Assembly (NCBI GenBank): GCA_022984795.1
Contig: JALIHJ010000069.1
Span: 5,001 to 69,000, forward strand
Length of the DNA: 64,000 bases
Source: Fabrea salina
Lineage: Eukaryota; Ciliophora; Heterotrichea; Heterotrichida; Fabreidae
Direction of reading: 5' to 3'
Position numbers and translations under genes: made by a program. Shown one piece after another: positions 10,247 to 19,388 of this stretch. The first letter of the stretch is position 1. Every line of letters begins with the position of its first letter. The notes under the pieces are model-generated. The model saw only the letters and a program-made list of their open reading frames with translations, was not told the DNA's origin and did not search any database.

Positions 10247-10975
10247 CTACCCCCAAAACACAGCTTTTATGAATTGAGGAAGTTTCCCAATTGACCTGAA
10301 AAAGCTGGACACGTTTTTAGTGCTGAGGACTGGCGAGGCGGACTCGTCCATATAGAGAATATAGAGGTAGCCGTCGTAGTACTTCCCGTCAATGTAGTAG
10401 TGGTTGTGGTTGGTGGAGTTTCTTTGGAAGCCAAGTTTTTCGTAGAGTCCGATAGCGTCTGTGTTGTGAGTTATAACGTGGAGGGATATAAATAAAGGAC
10501 GTTCAACCCTAGCTTCACAGGCGCCTTTGCAACGCAAAAGGAGTTGCTTAGCTATTCCGTGGCCCCTGATTGCTTCAACTACTCCAAGAGTTGCTATGTA
10601 GCAAGAGTGGGTGACTGAAAACATGTAAGTGAACTTGATATGTTCGTTTGAAGAGTTTACTTGTATTCTAAACAGAATCATTCCAACTATAACTGGGTGA
10701 GTAGTTCTGGAGTCACCGTACTTCCTGGGGTTAACAACAGCAGCAATTGAGTGAGTGGTACTTCCAATTGACTGGAAGAACTCGTTGGAGTAGTTGATGG
10801 GGAACCATTCTTTGTGGAGTGCCTTGACCTCTTTTAAGTCCTTCGGTTTGAGTTTCCTGTACTTAATTTCTAAGCTTTCTTTGAGTCGTTCAGCGTTTTT
10901 AAGTACCCAGTTGTGGGAGCGTGAAACTATTTTGACTTGGGTTTCGAGGGGGTAAGATCCTGAGTTGGTGTACAT
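10247..10975 (-). CDS. NAA60: N-alpha-acetyltransferase 60-like (Golgi GNAT)
   Basis: 242 residues with a GNAT fold. Matches to NAA60 include the substrate-loop segment HKEWFPINYSNEFF, the acetyl-CoA loop VEAIRGHGIAKQLL (R-x-x-G-x-A type), LHVITHNTDAIGLYEKLGF and YYIDGKYYDGYLYILYM. In animals NAA60 acetylates N-termini of transmembrane proteins on the Golgi and is held there by C-terminal amphipathic helices; the C-terminus here (SFFRSIGKLPQFIKAVFWG) has that character. The stop is TAG, one of four in the window. The start codon is 11 bp from that of the divergent Sec8 gene. Confidence 0.87.
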   Translation of the reverse strand: MYTNSGSYPLETQVKIVSRSHNWVLKNAERLKESLEIKYRKLKPKDLKEVKALHKEWFPINYSNEFFQSIGSTTHSIAAVVNPRKYGDSRTTHPVIVGMILFRIQVNSSNEHIKFTYMFSVTHSCYIATLGVVEAIRGHGIAKQLLLRCKGACEARVERPLFISLHVITHNTDAIGLYEKLGFQRNSTNHNHYYIDGKYYDGYLYILYMDESASPVLSTKNVSSFFRSIGKLPQFIKAVFWG

Positions 10976-10986
10976 ATAGTATTAAG
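10976..10986. promoter_or_regulatory. 11-bp divergent spacer (NAA60 / Sec8)
   Basis: ATAGTATTAAG is all that separates the two start codons. It contains TATTA, as in the other divergent spacers. Confidence 0.45.
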
Positions 10987-13578
10987 ATGGACCTTAGTTT
11001 GTTTGGCAGTGAAGACTTTGACGTTTACGTGGAACTGGGAGAAATACTCAGTGAGCCCCAGAGTCTGGAAAAGACACTGCAGACTTTGCAAAGAAGCTTT
11101 AGGGACTTAGAACGCAACGTTGCTGACAGCATAGAGCAAAACCAAAGAAACATTTCGGAGTATTTGGGGAACTTGAAAGAAGCAGAGGAGTTGTTGGTGG
11201 ACTACAAAAGTGTAGTTCAGGAACTGAGGAAGGAGTTGGCACAAAGCAAAGAAACCTTGCTTTCCAAGAAAAACGACATGCTTTCTATTTGGCTCAGAAG
11301 TGTTTACTTCAAAAGAATTGTGAAGAGTTTGGAGGAACTCCAGGGACTCGTGTTGACTTTTGGCAGCATCAATTCGCTTTTCAGGGACAAGATGTTTAGC
11401 AAAGCTGCTTCACTTATCCACTCAACAATTGAAGAAATAGACAACTACGAATTTGGGTTTTTGCCAGTGTGCCAGAGACTGAAGGAGTCTTTTCAAAACA
11501 AAACTAAAGAACTCAGTCAAAGCGTTTTGGAAGAAACTCGAGAACTCTTGTTTATGAAAAAGGGAAGCCAGGAGTCTGAGTTCAAACGCTACGCAGTTCT
11601 GGGCACTCTAAATGTTAAGTACATTCTGCGTCAAGAAGAGGACAAAGAAGTAACTGAACTAGTGGAGTCACTAACTTCCATGCTAGAAGCCCTTTCTTCA
11701 ATAAACTCGTTAACCAGCATACCTAAACTGATTGACGAGAGAGAAGAAAAGCTCATCGAGAACCTTTTCAAAACTTGTTTTTCCCAAATGCCTACTCTCA
11801 ACTACGAGGACCCCAAAGGACTCAGGGACTTTTCACTCAAAGCCCTGCTTCCCAACGAACAAGCAAGGGAAATGGCTCTTAAAATTGTCAACCAGATGTT
11901 TGCTGTTTCAGCACTTGTTATGCGGAACCACTTGAGTTTACTGGCGGAGTTGGACAAGTTCAGTGTTGGCTTGAACTTGCAGCCTTTGTGGGAAACCCTG
12001 CAGAAACAAATCCTGGAAGTCTTCCAAACAATCATAAACATCACAGGAAAAAACTCCTTTTTAGGAGACCCTGAAAGCATCCAAGACACAAGGTACATGA
12101 CACTTTTGAGCAGCGTTATTCCCCTGACTCCTTACCACTACCCTTTTTTATACAACCGAATGAGTTTGTACGTAAAGGACTTAATGGAAGGAGTGAGGAC
12201 TGGCGACTTTGGAGGGCAAATACTCAACCTAGCTTTGGAGAAAAAACTGTTTAACTTCTTAGAAGTGCTTAAGGATGACTGCCAAAGACTATTTACTCTC
12301 TGCGTAACTTCTTCCGACGCTTTTCGGTACAACAAAGCTCAGGAGTGCAGGTTTGTGTGCACCCAGACTTTTTGTGCGAACTTGAAGGCACTTGAACAGT
12401 TTAAGCAGCACTTACCAGAACAGCACTACACTCAACTCCTAGACAGTGTTGTGATGATGCTTGGTCTCTTCATGAAGGAGTCGCAAACTATCTTTGAAAA
12501 GCATACTGAAACAACTGGTTACAACATTTTGTTTTTGGAAGAACCCAAAGTAGTTGAGGACCTGCGTTCCGAAACAAGTTTTAAAAAAGTTAGTTTGGAG
12601 TCTTTGGCAAGCACTCCCTTTGTCTCTTCACTGTTCAAGGCACCCAAGACTAATGGGCTCCTTCAAGAAAGAGAGGGCTACCACCTTTACTTCCAAACCT
12701 CCCTCCAGAACCCCTTTATAGCTGAAGCGGCTAAACTCACTTTCATTTGTGCACTCAACCTTAACTTGAAAGTTGTGTTTGAGGAGTTGGTGTCTTTTTT
12801 CAGTGACTTTCTAGACTTTGTTCCAGAGGTCATTGAAACTCCCCAGAAACCCAAAACAGAAACTGAGCCTAAAAGAAGCAAACTTTCGAAGTTCACTTCT
12901 AAACTCAAGTTTGGCAAGAAAAAGAAAAGCACTCCTGCACAAGAAGAAACCCAAAGTGAGTCAATTTACTCAGTTTTGAACCACAACCTTTTGAAACTGC
13001 TGGAACTCCACGACAAGTCTGTTTTCCTGTTGAAAGGAGAAATAAGGATGCGCATCTTTTACTTCTTGTACAACTTGAAGGGCAACAACTACTGGAGGGA
13101 AGAACCAAACGTAGAGGCAGAGTGGTTCGTCAAGCAACTCTGCAAAGAACTAGTTTCAGTTCACCTAGCAATCAAGCCAGTCCTCAAACCAGAACAACTG
13201 GAGTACGTGTGGGAAGGGGCCTTTGAAATAATCCAGCAGATGATGATTGAAGGCCTCAAGCACATCAACGACATGGTGTTTTCGAAGCAAGGCCTAGCTA
13301 TTTTCCAGAAAAACCTCAAAGTGCTCCAGGGCGAACTGTCCTTGCTGGAGATTCCCCAGCACCCCCAAAAAGAACCCCTAAGTAAAATCCAGGAATTCTT
13401 CGAGTTACTCCAAATGAACGAAAAAACTCTAGTTAGGTTCATAAAAGAAAACCCCAGTTTGTTTCCCTACAAACACTGGCAAATCTTGATGGCTCTTAAA
13501 ACTCCTTCACGGCCTTACGCTGTGCTTCCTCAGTCCCAACAAACTATAAATGAAATTCTAACTTCTGACTTAAAATAA
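10987..13578 (+). CDS. EXOC4: Exocyst complex subunit Sec8-like (EXOC4)
   Basis: 863 residues. The N-terminal coiled coil (about 30-110; SIEQNQRNISEYLGNLKEAE, KKNDMLSIWLRSVYFKRIVK) matches the Sec8 N-terminal pattern, where the helix ends in a conserved lysine/tryptophan stretch. The C-terminal part follows human EXOC4 closely in order: LKGEIRMRIFYFLYNLKGNN, VEAEWFVKQLCKEL, EYVWEGAFEIIQQMMIEG, FQKNLKVLQGELSLL. Sec8 belongs to the octameric complex that tethers secretory vesicles to the plasma membrane. A Lys-rich insert lies at about 625-660. The stop TAA is followed at once by the ATG of the next gene. Confidence 0.85.
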   Translation: MDLSLFGSEDFDVYVELGEILSEPQSLEKTLQTLQRSFRDLERNVADSIEQNQRNISEYLGNLKEAEELLVDYKSVVQELRKELAQSKETLLSKKNDMLSIWLRSVYFKRIVKSLEELQGLVLTFGSINSLFRDKMFSKAASLIHSTIEEIDNYEFGFLPVCQRLKESFQNKTKELSQSVLEETRELLFMKKGSQESEFKRYAVLGTLNVKYILRQEEDKEVTELVESLTSMLEALSSINSLTSIPKLIDEREEKLIENLFKTCFSQMPTLNYEDPKGLRDFSLKALLPNEQAREMALKIVNQMFAVSALVMRNHLSLLAELDKFSVGLNLQPLWETLQKQILEVFQTIINITGKNSFLGDPESIQDTRYMTLLSSVIPLTPYHYPFLYNRMSLYVKDLMEGVRTGDFGGQILNLALEKKLFNFLEVLKDDCQRLFTLCVTSSDAFRYNKAQECRFVCTQTFCANLKALEQFKQHLPEQHYTQLLDSVVMMLGLFMKESQTIFEKHTETTGYNILFLEEPKVVEDLRSETSFKKVSLESLASTPFVSSLFKAPKTNGLLQEREGYHLYFQTSLQNPFIAEAAKLTFICALNLNLKVVFEELVSFFSDFLDFVPEVIETPQKPKTETEPKRSKLSKFTSKLKFGKKKKSTPAQEETQSESIYSVLNHNLLKLLELHDKSVFLLKGEIRMRIFYFLYNLKGNNYWREEPNVEAEWFVKQLCKELVSVHLAIKPVLKPEQLEYVWEGAFEIIQQMMIEGLKHINDMVFSKQGLAIFQKNLKVLQGELSLLEIPQHPQKEPLSKIQEFFELLQMNEKTLVRFIKENPSLFPYKHWQILMALKTPSRPYAVLPQSQQTINEILTSDLK

Positions 13579-15481
13579 ATGGGCAAAACCCTTTTAGTTT
13601 TGGTTCTGTTGTTTTTCTTCAACAAAGGCCCAAGAAGCAGACTGTGAAACTGCCCTTTTGCAGTTCTTCAACTCCACAATTAAGGTTCTAACAGGCGAAA
13701 CCGAAGGACTCCAGGACGGAGCTCCGCTTCTGTACTCCGGCAAAGGTCCAAACGACTTAGGCCAGTACAGACCTTGTTTAAGGTCAGGCAACAACTATTA
13801 CGTACTCCACAACAAAATCCATAGAATTTCAACTTTCGTGGGGCTGTGTATGCCTAAAGAGTGCTCAGCTGAAGCAATAGAAGCTTCATTGAACTCACTG
13901 ATAACTCAAACTGACGAAGAGGCTTCAATTACTTTTAGAGTTGACCTTCCTGAAGACCCTGACTTAGGCTCAGGGGGCAAGTTTGCTTTGTTTTTGATTT
14001 TTGGTTTTGTAGCCTTGGCAATATGGGGGTCTATTTTGGATGCCAAGTACAGCCAAGCTGAAAGAAAACCTTCTTACTTTGGAATAGTTCACCCCTTTGC
14101 GTTCACCAACAACTTCAGGAAGTTGTTTGCTAAAAGGCAGTCAGAAACCAACGAAGCCAAAACACTGGACTGCTTGAACGGAGTCAGGGTTATTTCAATG
14201 AGTTGGGTCATACTGGGCCACTGCTTCTCTTTTAGGTCGCATTCTGCAATAATTAACATTGAGGAACTTCCAGACGTGCTAGGAAGGTTGTGGGTGGCCC
14301 TTTGTTACGGAGGCTTTTTTGCAGTGGACTCCTTTTTTTGGCTCGGAGGACTGCTTATGGGGTACTTAACTCTCATGGAACTAGAAAAGCGTCGTGGGAA
14401 ACTAGGAGCAATAGGCTGGACTTTTGTTTACTTACACAGACTTTTACGGATTCTGCCTATGTACATCTTTATGATGATTATTTACAACTGGTTTGCAAGG
14501 AGAATAGGTTCAGGTCCGCTTTGGTTTGAAACAGACGCTATGACTGAGGACTGTGACAAATACTGGTGGGGCAACCTTTTGTTCATTAACAACTTTGTGC
14601 CCGACGGAAGAGGAAACGGGTGCTTTGGAATAGGTTGGTACCTGGCCAACGACATGCAGTTCTTTTGGTTCAGCCCAATCATCATCATGGTATATTACAA
14701 CTTTGCTAAGTGGATAGGTTGGCTTTTCAAAGTAACTTTAGTAGTTACAGGGGTAGTTATTAGCACTACTCTTGCTTCGGAGTACGAGTTCACTGCCAAC
14801 ATCATTGACAACCAAAACACACGCTCAGAAGAAGCCAACTTTTACTTTGTGATGTATGTTAAACCCTACTGTAGGTACATTCCTTACGTACTAGGTTTGT
14901 ACTGTGGGTTTGTGTACTTGAGGTACACCAAGATGAAGTCTTTGCAGTCAGACTCCCACCCAGACAAAGTAGCTTACTTCTTCATAGACAAAATCAGAAA
15001 TACCAAGTTCGGGGCAATTACTAGTTTTGCTTTGGGAATAGCTTTTATTTCTTTCTTTATACTCATTCAGCGCCAGGTGTATTCCCACTTAAACGAAGAA
15101 GTTTGGACTCCAGCAGAGAATGCTTTGTTTTTGGGAACTTATAGACTAGGGTATTCACTAGGCCTAGTTATGGTAATGATGCCTCTTCTCTTAAACAGAC
15201 TGAAACTGGTCTACAGCATCCTAGCAGCGCCCTTCTGGGAGCCGTTTGCTAAGTTGTCCTTTGCGTGCTTTTTGATACACTACGCCATTATGATAACTAT
15301 TTTTTCATCAGACGAGGGCTCAATTGTGTTTACTGGAACCAACCTATTTTGTGACTGGGTGATGGCAAATGCCTTGTCTTGGATTGCAGCAGTTCCACTT
15401 TCTTTGGTGATTGAAGTTCCTTTTATGACTCTGGAAAAGATGCTTTGCAACAAACTCAAGGGCAGCAAAGGCAAGTCTTAA
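13579..15481 (+). CDS. NRF-6-like membrane acyltransferase (acyltransferase 3 family)
   Basis: About 633 residues if one apparent extra base near the start is discounted. The ATG at 13579 opens a hydrophobic signal sequence (MGKTLLVLVLL...), but the main frame, open from 13622, is offset by +1. No GT..AG segment of 15 or 16 nt repairs this. The mature N-terminus is the Cys-containing NRF domain (DCETALLQFFNSTIKVLTG, VGLCMPKECSAEA). One membrane helix follows, then the acyltransferase-3 core (LDCLNGVRVISMSWVILGHC and about ten helices). Worm and insect relatives act in lipid transport or drug uptake; the acyl substrate here is unknown. An indel in the T5 run near 13612 is the simplest explanation. 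Confidence 0.82.
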
Positions 15482-15511
15482 TAAGCTAACTGGAGTAATA
15501 AGTAATCAATA

Positions 15512-17062
15512 ATGGATGCTGACCAGAAACAAGAAAGAAAAGAAAAACAAAAGTACTTACGACAGGAAATCATTTTAAAGGGGTATTCTCCAGACGAGTT
15601 CACTTCATTTTGCGAGAAGTACAAAAACCCAGACCTGGACTTGTGGACTCTAGAAGAACTTGAAGAAGTAGTTAATGAATTCAAAAAGTCCCACTCAAAT
15701 GAACAGCCCAAACCTGACTCTGAAGAAGAAGAAGTGTCCAACGAAGAAGTCATGATTGAGTCGGGCCAGCACGAAGAACCCAAAATAGAGGGGTTTTCCT
15801 GCGAAATAGAAGAAGTGAAAGGACCCAACACTTACCAAGTGAACACAGCAGTTCCTCCAGAAACAGAACTTTCAGCAGTGGAGCACCCTGTAGCCAAAAT
15901 AGAAGAACACGAACTCAACGACTCAGGACTTTTCGGAAAGCACCGAGTGTGGTTCCATGTAAGAACCACTCCTCTAGGCTGGAATGTGAAAAGGACTCTC
16001 CAAGACTTCAACTGGCTCCAAGAAGTCCTTACTACCATGTTTCCAGCCACCTACGTTCCTCCCAAACCTCCCAAACTCCAGAAAGTACGTGCTCAAAACG
16101 AACAAAAAGTCCTGGAAAGGCAAGGCAAGTACCTGCAACAGTTTATTTCTGCTGTGATGCGGAACGCGTTGTTTAGGAGGAGCCCTTACTTAGAAGGTTT
16201 TCTAAGTGTGAGGAACGACACAGAGTTCCGGATGCTCAAGAAGCAAGGGTACAAAGACAAGCCGCACTCCAAAATCGAAGAAAGGTGGAGTCTTTCGGGA
16301 CAGGTGAACTGCGACCCAGACATTGACACTGAGATGGAAAGCCAGTTGAAGGAGTTCATTTACAACACAGAGAACTTAAAGTCCAACTTCAAAAGGAAAG
16401 TAGACTTGTTGGTGAAGAAGTTGAGGGAAGTAGCTGGACTGACTTACGCAGTGGCCCAAACCATGGAAACTATTGAAGAAGTGCACCAGTCAATTCCCAA
16501 CATTAAGGGCTACCAAACACTTTACTCGAGTTTGAGTCGTGCCTTAAAGCAGATGGCAAGGCACGAACAAAAGAAGTCGAAAGTCATGAAAGACTACTGC
16601 AGTGTGTTCTTCAAGTTCGGGTACAACGAGTTAGGGCCACTGCTGAGCATAATCAAAGAAAGGGACTCACTTGCACCGACTTTCCAAAAGACTGAACAAA
16701 AACTACTCAACGAAAAAGAAAAACTCTGGACCAACAAAGACCCCAAGAACTGGAAAATGGCCCCAGACAACGAAGTCAGTAACCAAGAACTGCTCAACAA
16801 CCAAGAACTGGCTTTTTCCAAAATGCTCCACAAAAAAACTGAGAAGTTCAACGAACTCAAAAACGAGTTTTGCTACTACAACTTCCAAGTCAAGGCTGAA
16901 ACCAAAAGAGTTCTTTTGGACAACCAACTTGTAGAAAACATGCACTTCACTGACTTCGGCAACATGGAAATTGACTTGTTTGGAACCATGACTGAAGCCT
17001 GGGAGGGTCTTGTAGATAACCTTGCAAAGATCAGGTCGGAATGCCGAGTTGTTCAGGAGTAA
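15512..17062 (+). CDS. Sorting nexin-like PX-BAR protein
   Basis: 516 residues. A charged N-terminal region (1-140) precedes a PX domain (about 145-235; HRVWFHVRTTPLGWNVKRTL, TYVPPKPPK). The rest (about 260-510) is a helical region with the look of a sorting-nexin BAR dimer (MESQLKEFIYNTENLKSNFK, LVENMHFTDFGNMEIDLF). PX domains bind phosphoinositides and BAR domains sense or bend membranes, so endosomal sorting is the likely role. Which nexin subfamily it belongs to cannot be told by eye. The start is the first ATG, 30 bp after the acyltransferase stop. Confidence 0.82.
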   Translation: MDADQKQERKEKQKYLRQEIILKGYSPDEFTSFCEKYKNPDLDLWTLEELEEVVNEFKKSHSNEQPKPDSEEEEVSNEEVMIESGQHEEPKIEGFSCEIEEVKGPNTYQVNTAVPPETELSAVEHPVAKIEEHELNDSGLFGKHRVWFHVRTTPLGWNVKRTLQDFNWLQEVLTTMFPATYVPPKPPKLQKVRAQNEQKVLERQGKYLQQFISAVMRNALFRRSPYLEGFLSVRNDTEFRMLKKQGYKDKPHSKIEERWSLSGQVNCDPDIDTEMESQLKEFIYNTENLKSNFKRKVDLLVKKLREVAGLTYAVAQTMETIEEVHQSIPNIKGYQTLYSSLSRALKQMARHEQKKSKVMKDYCSVFFKFGYNELGPLLSIIKERDSLAPTFQKTEQKLLNEKEKLWTNKDPKNWKMAPDNEVSNQELLNNQELAFSKMLHKKTEKFNELKNEFCYYNFQVKAETKRVLLDNQLVENMHFTDFGNMEIDLFGTMTEAWEGLVDNLAKIRSECRVVQE

Positions 17063-17111
17063 TGTAAATATTAAAATTCATTTAAGTACTAGACAATTTA
17101 CTTAGTACCAA

Positions 17112-17184
17112 GGCTCCGTGGCGCAACGGATAGCGCACCAGACTTCTAATCTGGGGGTTGTGGGTTCGAATCCCACCGGAGTCG
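17112..17184 (+). tRNA. tRNA-Arg(TCT), copy 1
   Basis: 73 nt, no intron. Acceptor arm GGCTCCG/CGGAGTC (one G-U), anticodon stem CCAGA/TCTGG with loop CTTCTAA giving anticodon TCT (reads AGA), T arm GTGGGTTCGAATCCCAC, discriminator G. A T5 run follows at once as an RNA polymerase III terminator. Confidence 0.97.
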
Positions 17185-17243
17185 TTTTTGGACTTGTTGG
17201 TTTTAGTGATGTTTCAAATAGCATAGTTGAATTAAAGTACCAA

Positions 17244-17316
17244 GGCTCCGTGGCGCAACGGATAGCGCACCAGACTTCTAATCTGGGGGTTGTGGGTTCG
17301 AATCCCACCGGAGTCG
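17244..17316 (+). tRNA. tRNA-Arg(TCT), copy 2
   Basis: Identical in sequence to copy 1 and 132 bp downstream. The identity extends a little outside the gene: AGTACCAA precedes and TTTTTGGACTT follows both copies, so the duplicated unit includes the short flanks and the T5 terminator. The linker between them (17196-17235) is unique. Confidence 0.97.
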
Positions 17317-17353
17317 TTTTTGGACTTTTTAGCTTTGTGAATACAATTTTAAA

Positions 17354-19330
17354 ATGAGTACAGAGTTCCTGGATGTGTTTGAGTTTGAGAATAAAATAAG
17401 GCACTTAATATCCCAACTAGTTAGTCCGGCTTTACAGAAACTCGAAGAAAACCAAGCTGACATCCACAAACTCAAGAAGAAGTCTGACAAACACGGAGAC
17501 AGACTGGGGAACCTTGAGTCATCGCAGGAAAGACTGCTTAAAAAGGCCCAAACAATTGATGACGTTTCAGCAAGAATCAACTCTCTCAGAGTCGAAAAAA
17601 ACAACTTAAAGTCCACCACTGACAGCAAGTTTGAGTCCTTCAACTCAGAGTTAGAAAAGTTCGACTACAAAATATCAGAAATACTAACCCGCGTTGGCGT
17701 GTACGAAAAAACCGAAAAAAAAAACAAAGAAAATATCAACGAACTAAAAGAAGCCTTTAAAAAGGCCCAAGAGTCTGTTTACTCGAACAGTGTTAGTTTA
17801 AACAACAAAGTCACTACCAAAATCAGCAGTTTCCGAGAAAAGTTCGAAGAGTTCGGGGGAACTGTTGAAGACTTGCAAGAACAAATGAAAGAACTTAGAG
17901 AAAACGCAATGCCTCAACTAAGTGCTCAAGTGGAAAACTCCAAACGGGTCATTAGGGACTCTAAAGAAAACATAGAGTCAATAGCAAAGCAAACCCTTAC
18001 TAAACGCGACTTGAAAAAACTCGAAAACCGACTTTATGACGAAGTGGACCAGTTAAGTAAAAGTTTCAAACAACAAAACAAACAACTAAGAGACTCACAC
18101 CAAGAACTCCAAAACTACCTAAAGAACTCTTTGCCCCAAGAAGAAAACCTAAGAGTCACAGAAATGCTGCTCAGAGTAGCTGACAACCAACTACTAAAGA
18201 ACCTTGTGGAAGCTCAAGAAACTAAGTTAGAAAACTGCCTTTACGAAGAAAGTTCCCACCTTAAGTCCCAAATAGAAACTATAAAGCAGCTTGTGCAAGA
18301 AGGCAGAGAAAAACTTGACAAACTAGAACAGGAAAAACAAGAAAAACAACTGCAAAAGCAGTCAATCAATGCCAAAAGAAAACGCTCACCTTCTAAGTCC
18401 CCCCAAAGAACTCTGGAGCCCCTGGAAGAAGGTTCGGACTCCTCTGAACTAGACGGAATTTACTCTGAACTAAACGAAATCAAAGAGAACCTTACTAAAT
18501 TCACTGAAGAGACTGAAGAAGCCTTTAGGAGACTTAACACTAACTTAGAAGCAATCAATCAAAGCCTTTTAGCAAACGAAGACAACTTAAAAGACTTAAC
18601 TTCCAACACCCAACAAGAGCTACAAAAAACTTCTATGATTCTCAAGCAGGAGTTTTACACGAACATTGAGTTAATCAGGGACGAAGTCCAACAACTATTT
18701 AAAAAAAACAAAAACCAACGAGGTGCACTTAAACAGCAAATGCTCAGCAAGAACCAAGAGTTCCAGAAAGAAGAACACCGCATAATCAAACTCGAAACTG
18801 AAATAAAAAACGTGTCTGACTTAGTGCTGAAAGTAACTGAGTTCTGCAAGTTAGTGAACACTTTACTTGAAAAAGAAGAAGAAGACAAAGAAGCCATGCA
18901 ACTAATGGGCTACACTGAAAAAGGAAAACCTTCAAACAAAACCCCTGTTTCCATCGACCCCAACTGCATGTCTTGTTCAGGAAACTCCTCAGCTGTAATT
19001 CAGTGCTTCAAGCTAGCTTGCTTGTCTTACTCTTCTTCCCCAGTTAAGTATCGCTACCGCACTTACTCCAGGAAGCAATTCACCAAAATGCTAGGGTCCT
19101 TCATGGAGTCTGCTTTGACTCATGCCTCCTCAGGTCCTCCTTTTGACTGCTTGCCTCCGCCCTTGTTGGTGGAGGAGTCCTCAGTCCCTCCTTCCAGCCA
19201 CTCAAGCCGGAGAAAAACCCGCCGTGGAAGCCGCCACATCCTTGACCTGTCTGCTTCGAGCAGAGTCCAACTAGACTTAGCTGATATAAGTCCTTTCTCA
19301 AGTCAAAGACACGCTTCAGGCAACTTTTAG
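17354..19330 (+). CDS. Coiled-coil protein with conserved-looking Cys-containing C-terminus
   Basis: 658 residues. About 10-510 is near-continuous heptad coiled coil rich in Lys, Glu and Gln. A short serine/proline break with basic residues (RKRSPSKSPQRT) sits near 343-356. The C-terminal 120 residues differ in character: a CMSC motif, then FKLACLSYSSSPVKYRYRTY and a basic RRKTRRGSRH segment. From memory this tail recalls the end of DUF4795/QRICH2-like flagellar proteins, but I cannot confirm it. A cytoskeletal or ciliary role is inference. The stop is TAG. The gene starts 37 bp after tRNA copy 2. Confidence 0.75.
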   Translation: MSTEFLDVFEFENKIRHLISQLVSPALQKLEENQADIHKLKKKSDKHGDRLGNLESSQERLLKKAQTIDDVSARINSLRVEKNNLKSTTDSKFESFNSELEKFDYKISEILTRVGVYEKTEKKNKENINELKEAFKKAQESVYSNSVSLNNKVTTKISSFREKFEEFGGTVEDLQEQMKELRENAMPQLSAQVENSKRVIRDSKENIESIAKQTLTKRDLKKLENRLYDEVDQLSKSFKQQNKQLRDSHQELQNYLKNSLPQEENLRVTEMLLRVADNQLLKNLVEAQETKLENCLYEESSHLKSQIETIKQLVQEGREKLDKLEQEKQEKQLQKQSINAKRKRSPSKSPQRTLEPLEEGSDSSELDGIYSELNEIKENLTKFTEETEEAFRRLNTNLEAINQSLLANEDNLKDLTSNTQQELQKTSMILKQEFYTNIELIRDEVQQLFKKNKNQRGALKQQMLSKNQEFQKEEHRIIKLETEIKNVSDLVLKVTEFCKLVNTLLEKEEEDKEAMQLMGYTEKGKPSNKTPVSIDPNCMSCSGNSSAVIQCFKLACLSYSSSPVKYRYRTYSRKQFTKMLGSFMESALTHASSGPPFDCLPPPLLVEESSVPPSSHSSRRKTRRGSRHILDLSASSRVQLDLADISPFSSQRHASGNF

Positions 19331-19388
19331 GATTGGTAACTTTAGAGTCATAAATTCTTACTACTGTTATGCTTCTGGTATATTTAAC

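Noticed and set aside
13595-13630. A 25- or 31-nt intron to repair the acyltransferase signal peptide
   Set aside because: Lengths do not match any other intron here and the cut would shorten the signal peptide too much; a one-base indel is simpler.
17102-17404. Open frames spanning the two tRNA genes on both strands
   Set aside because: They merely translate the duplicated tRNA sequence.
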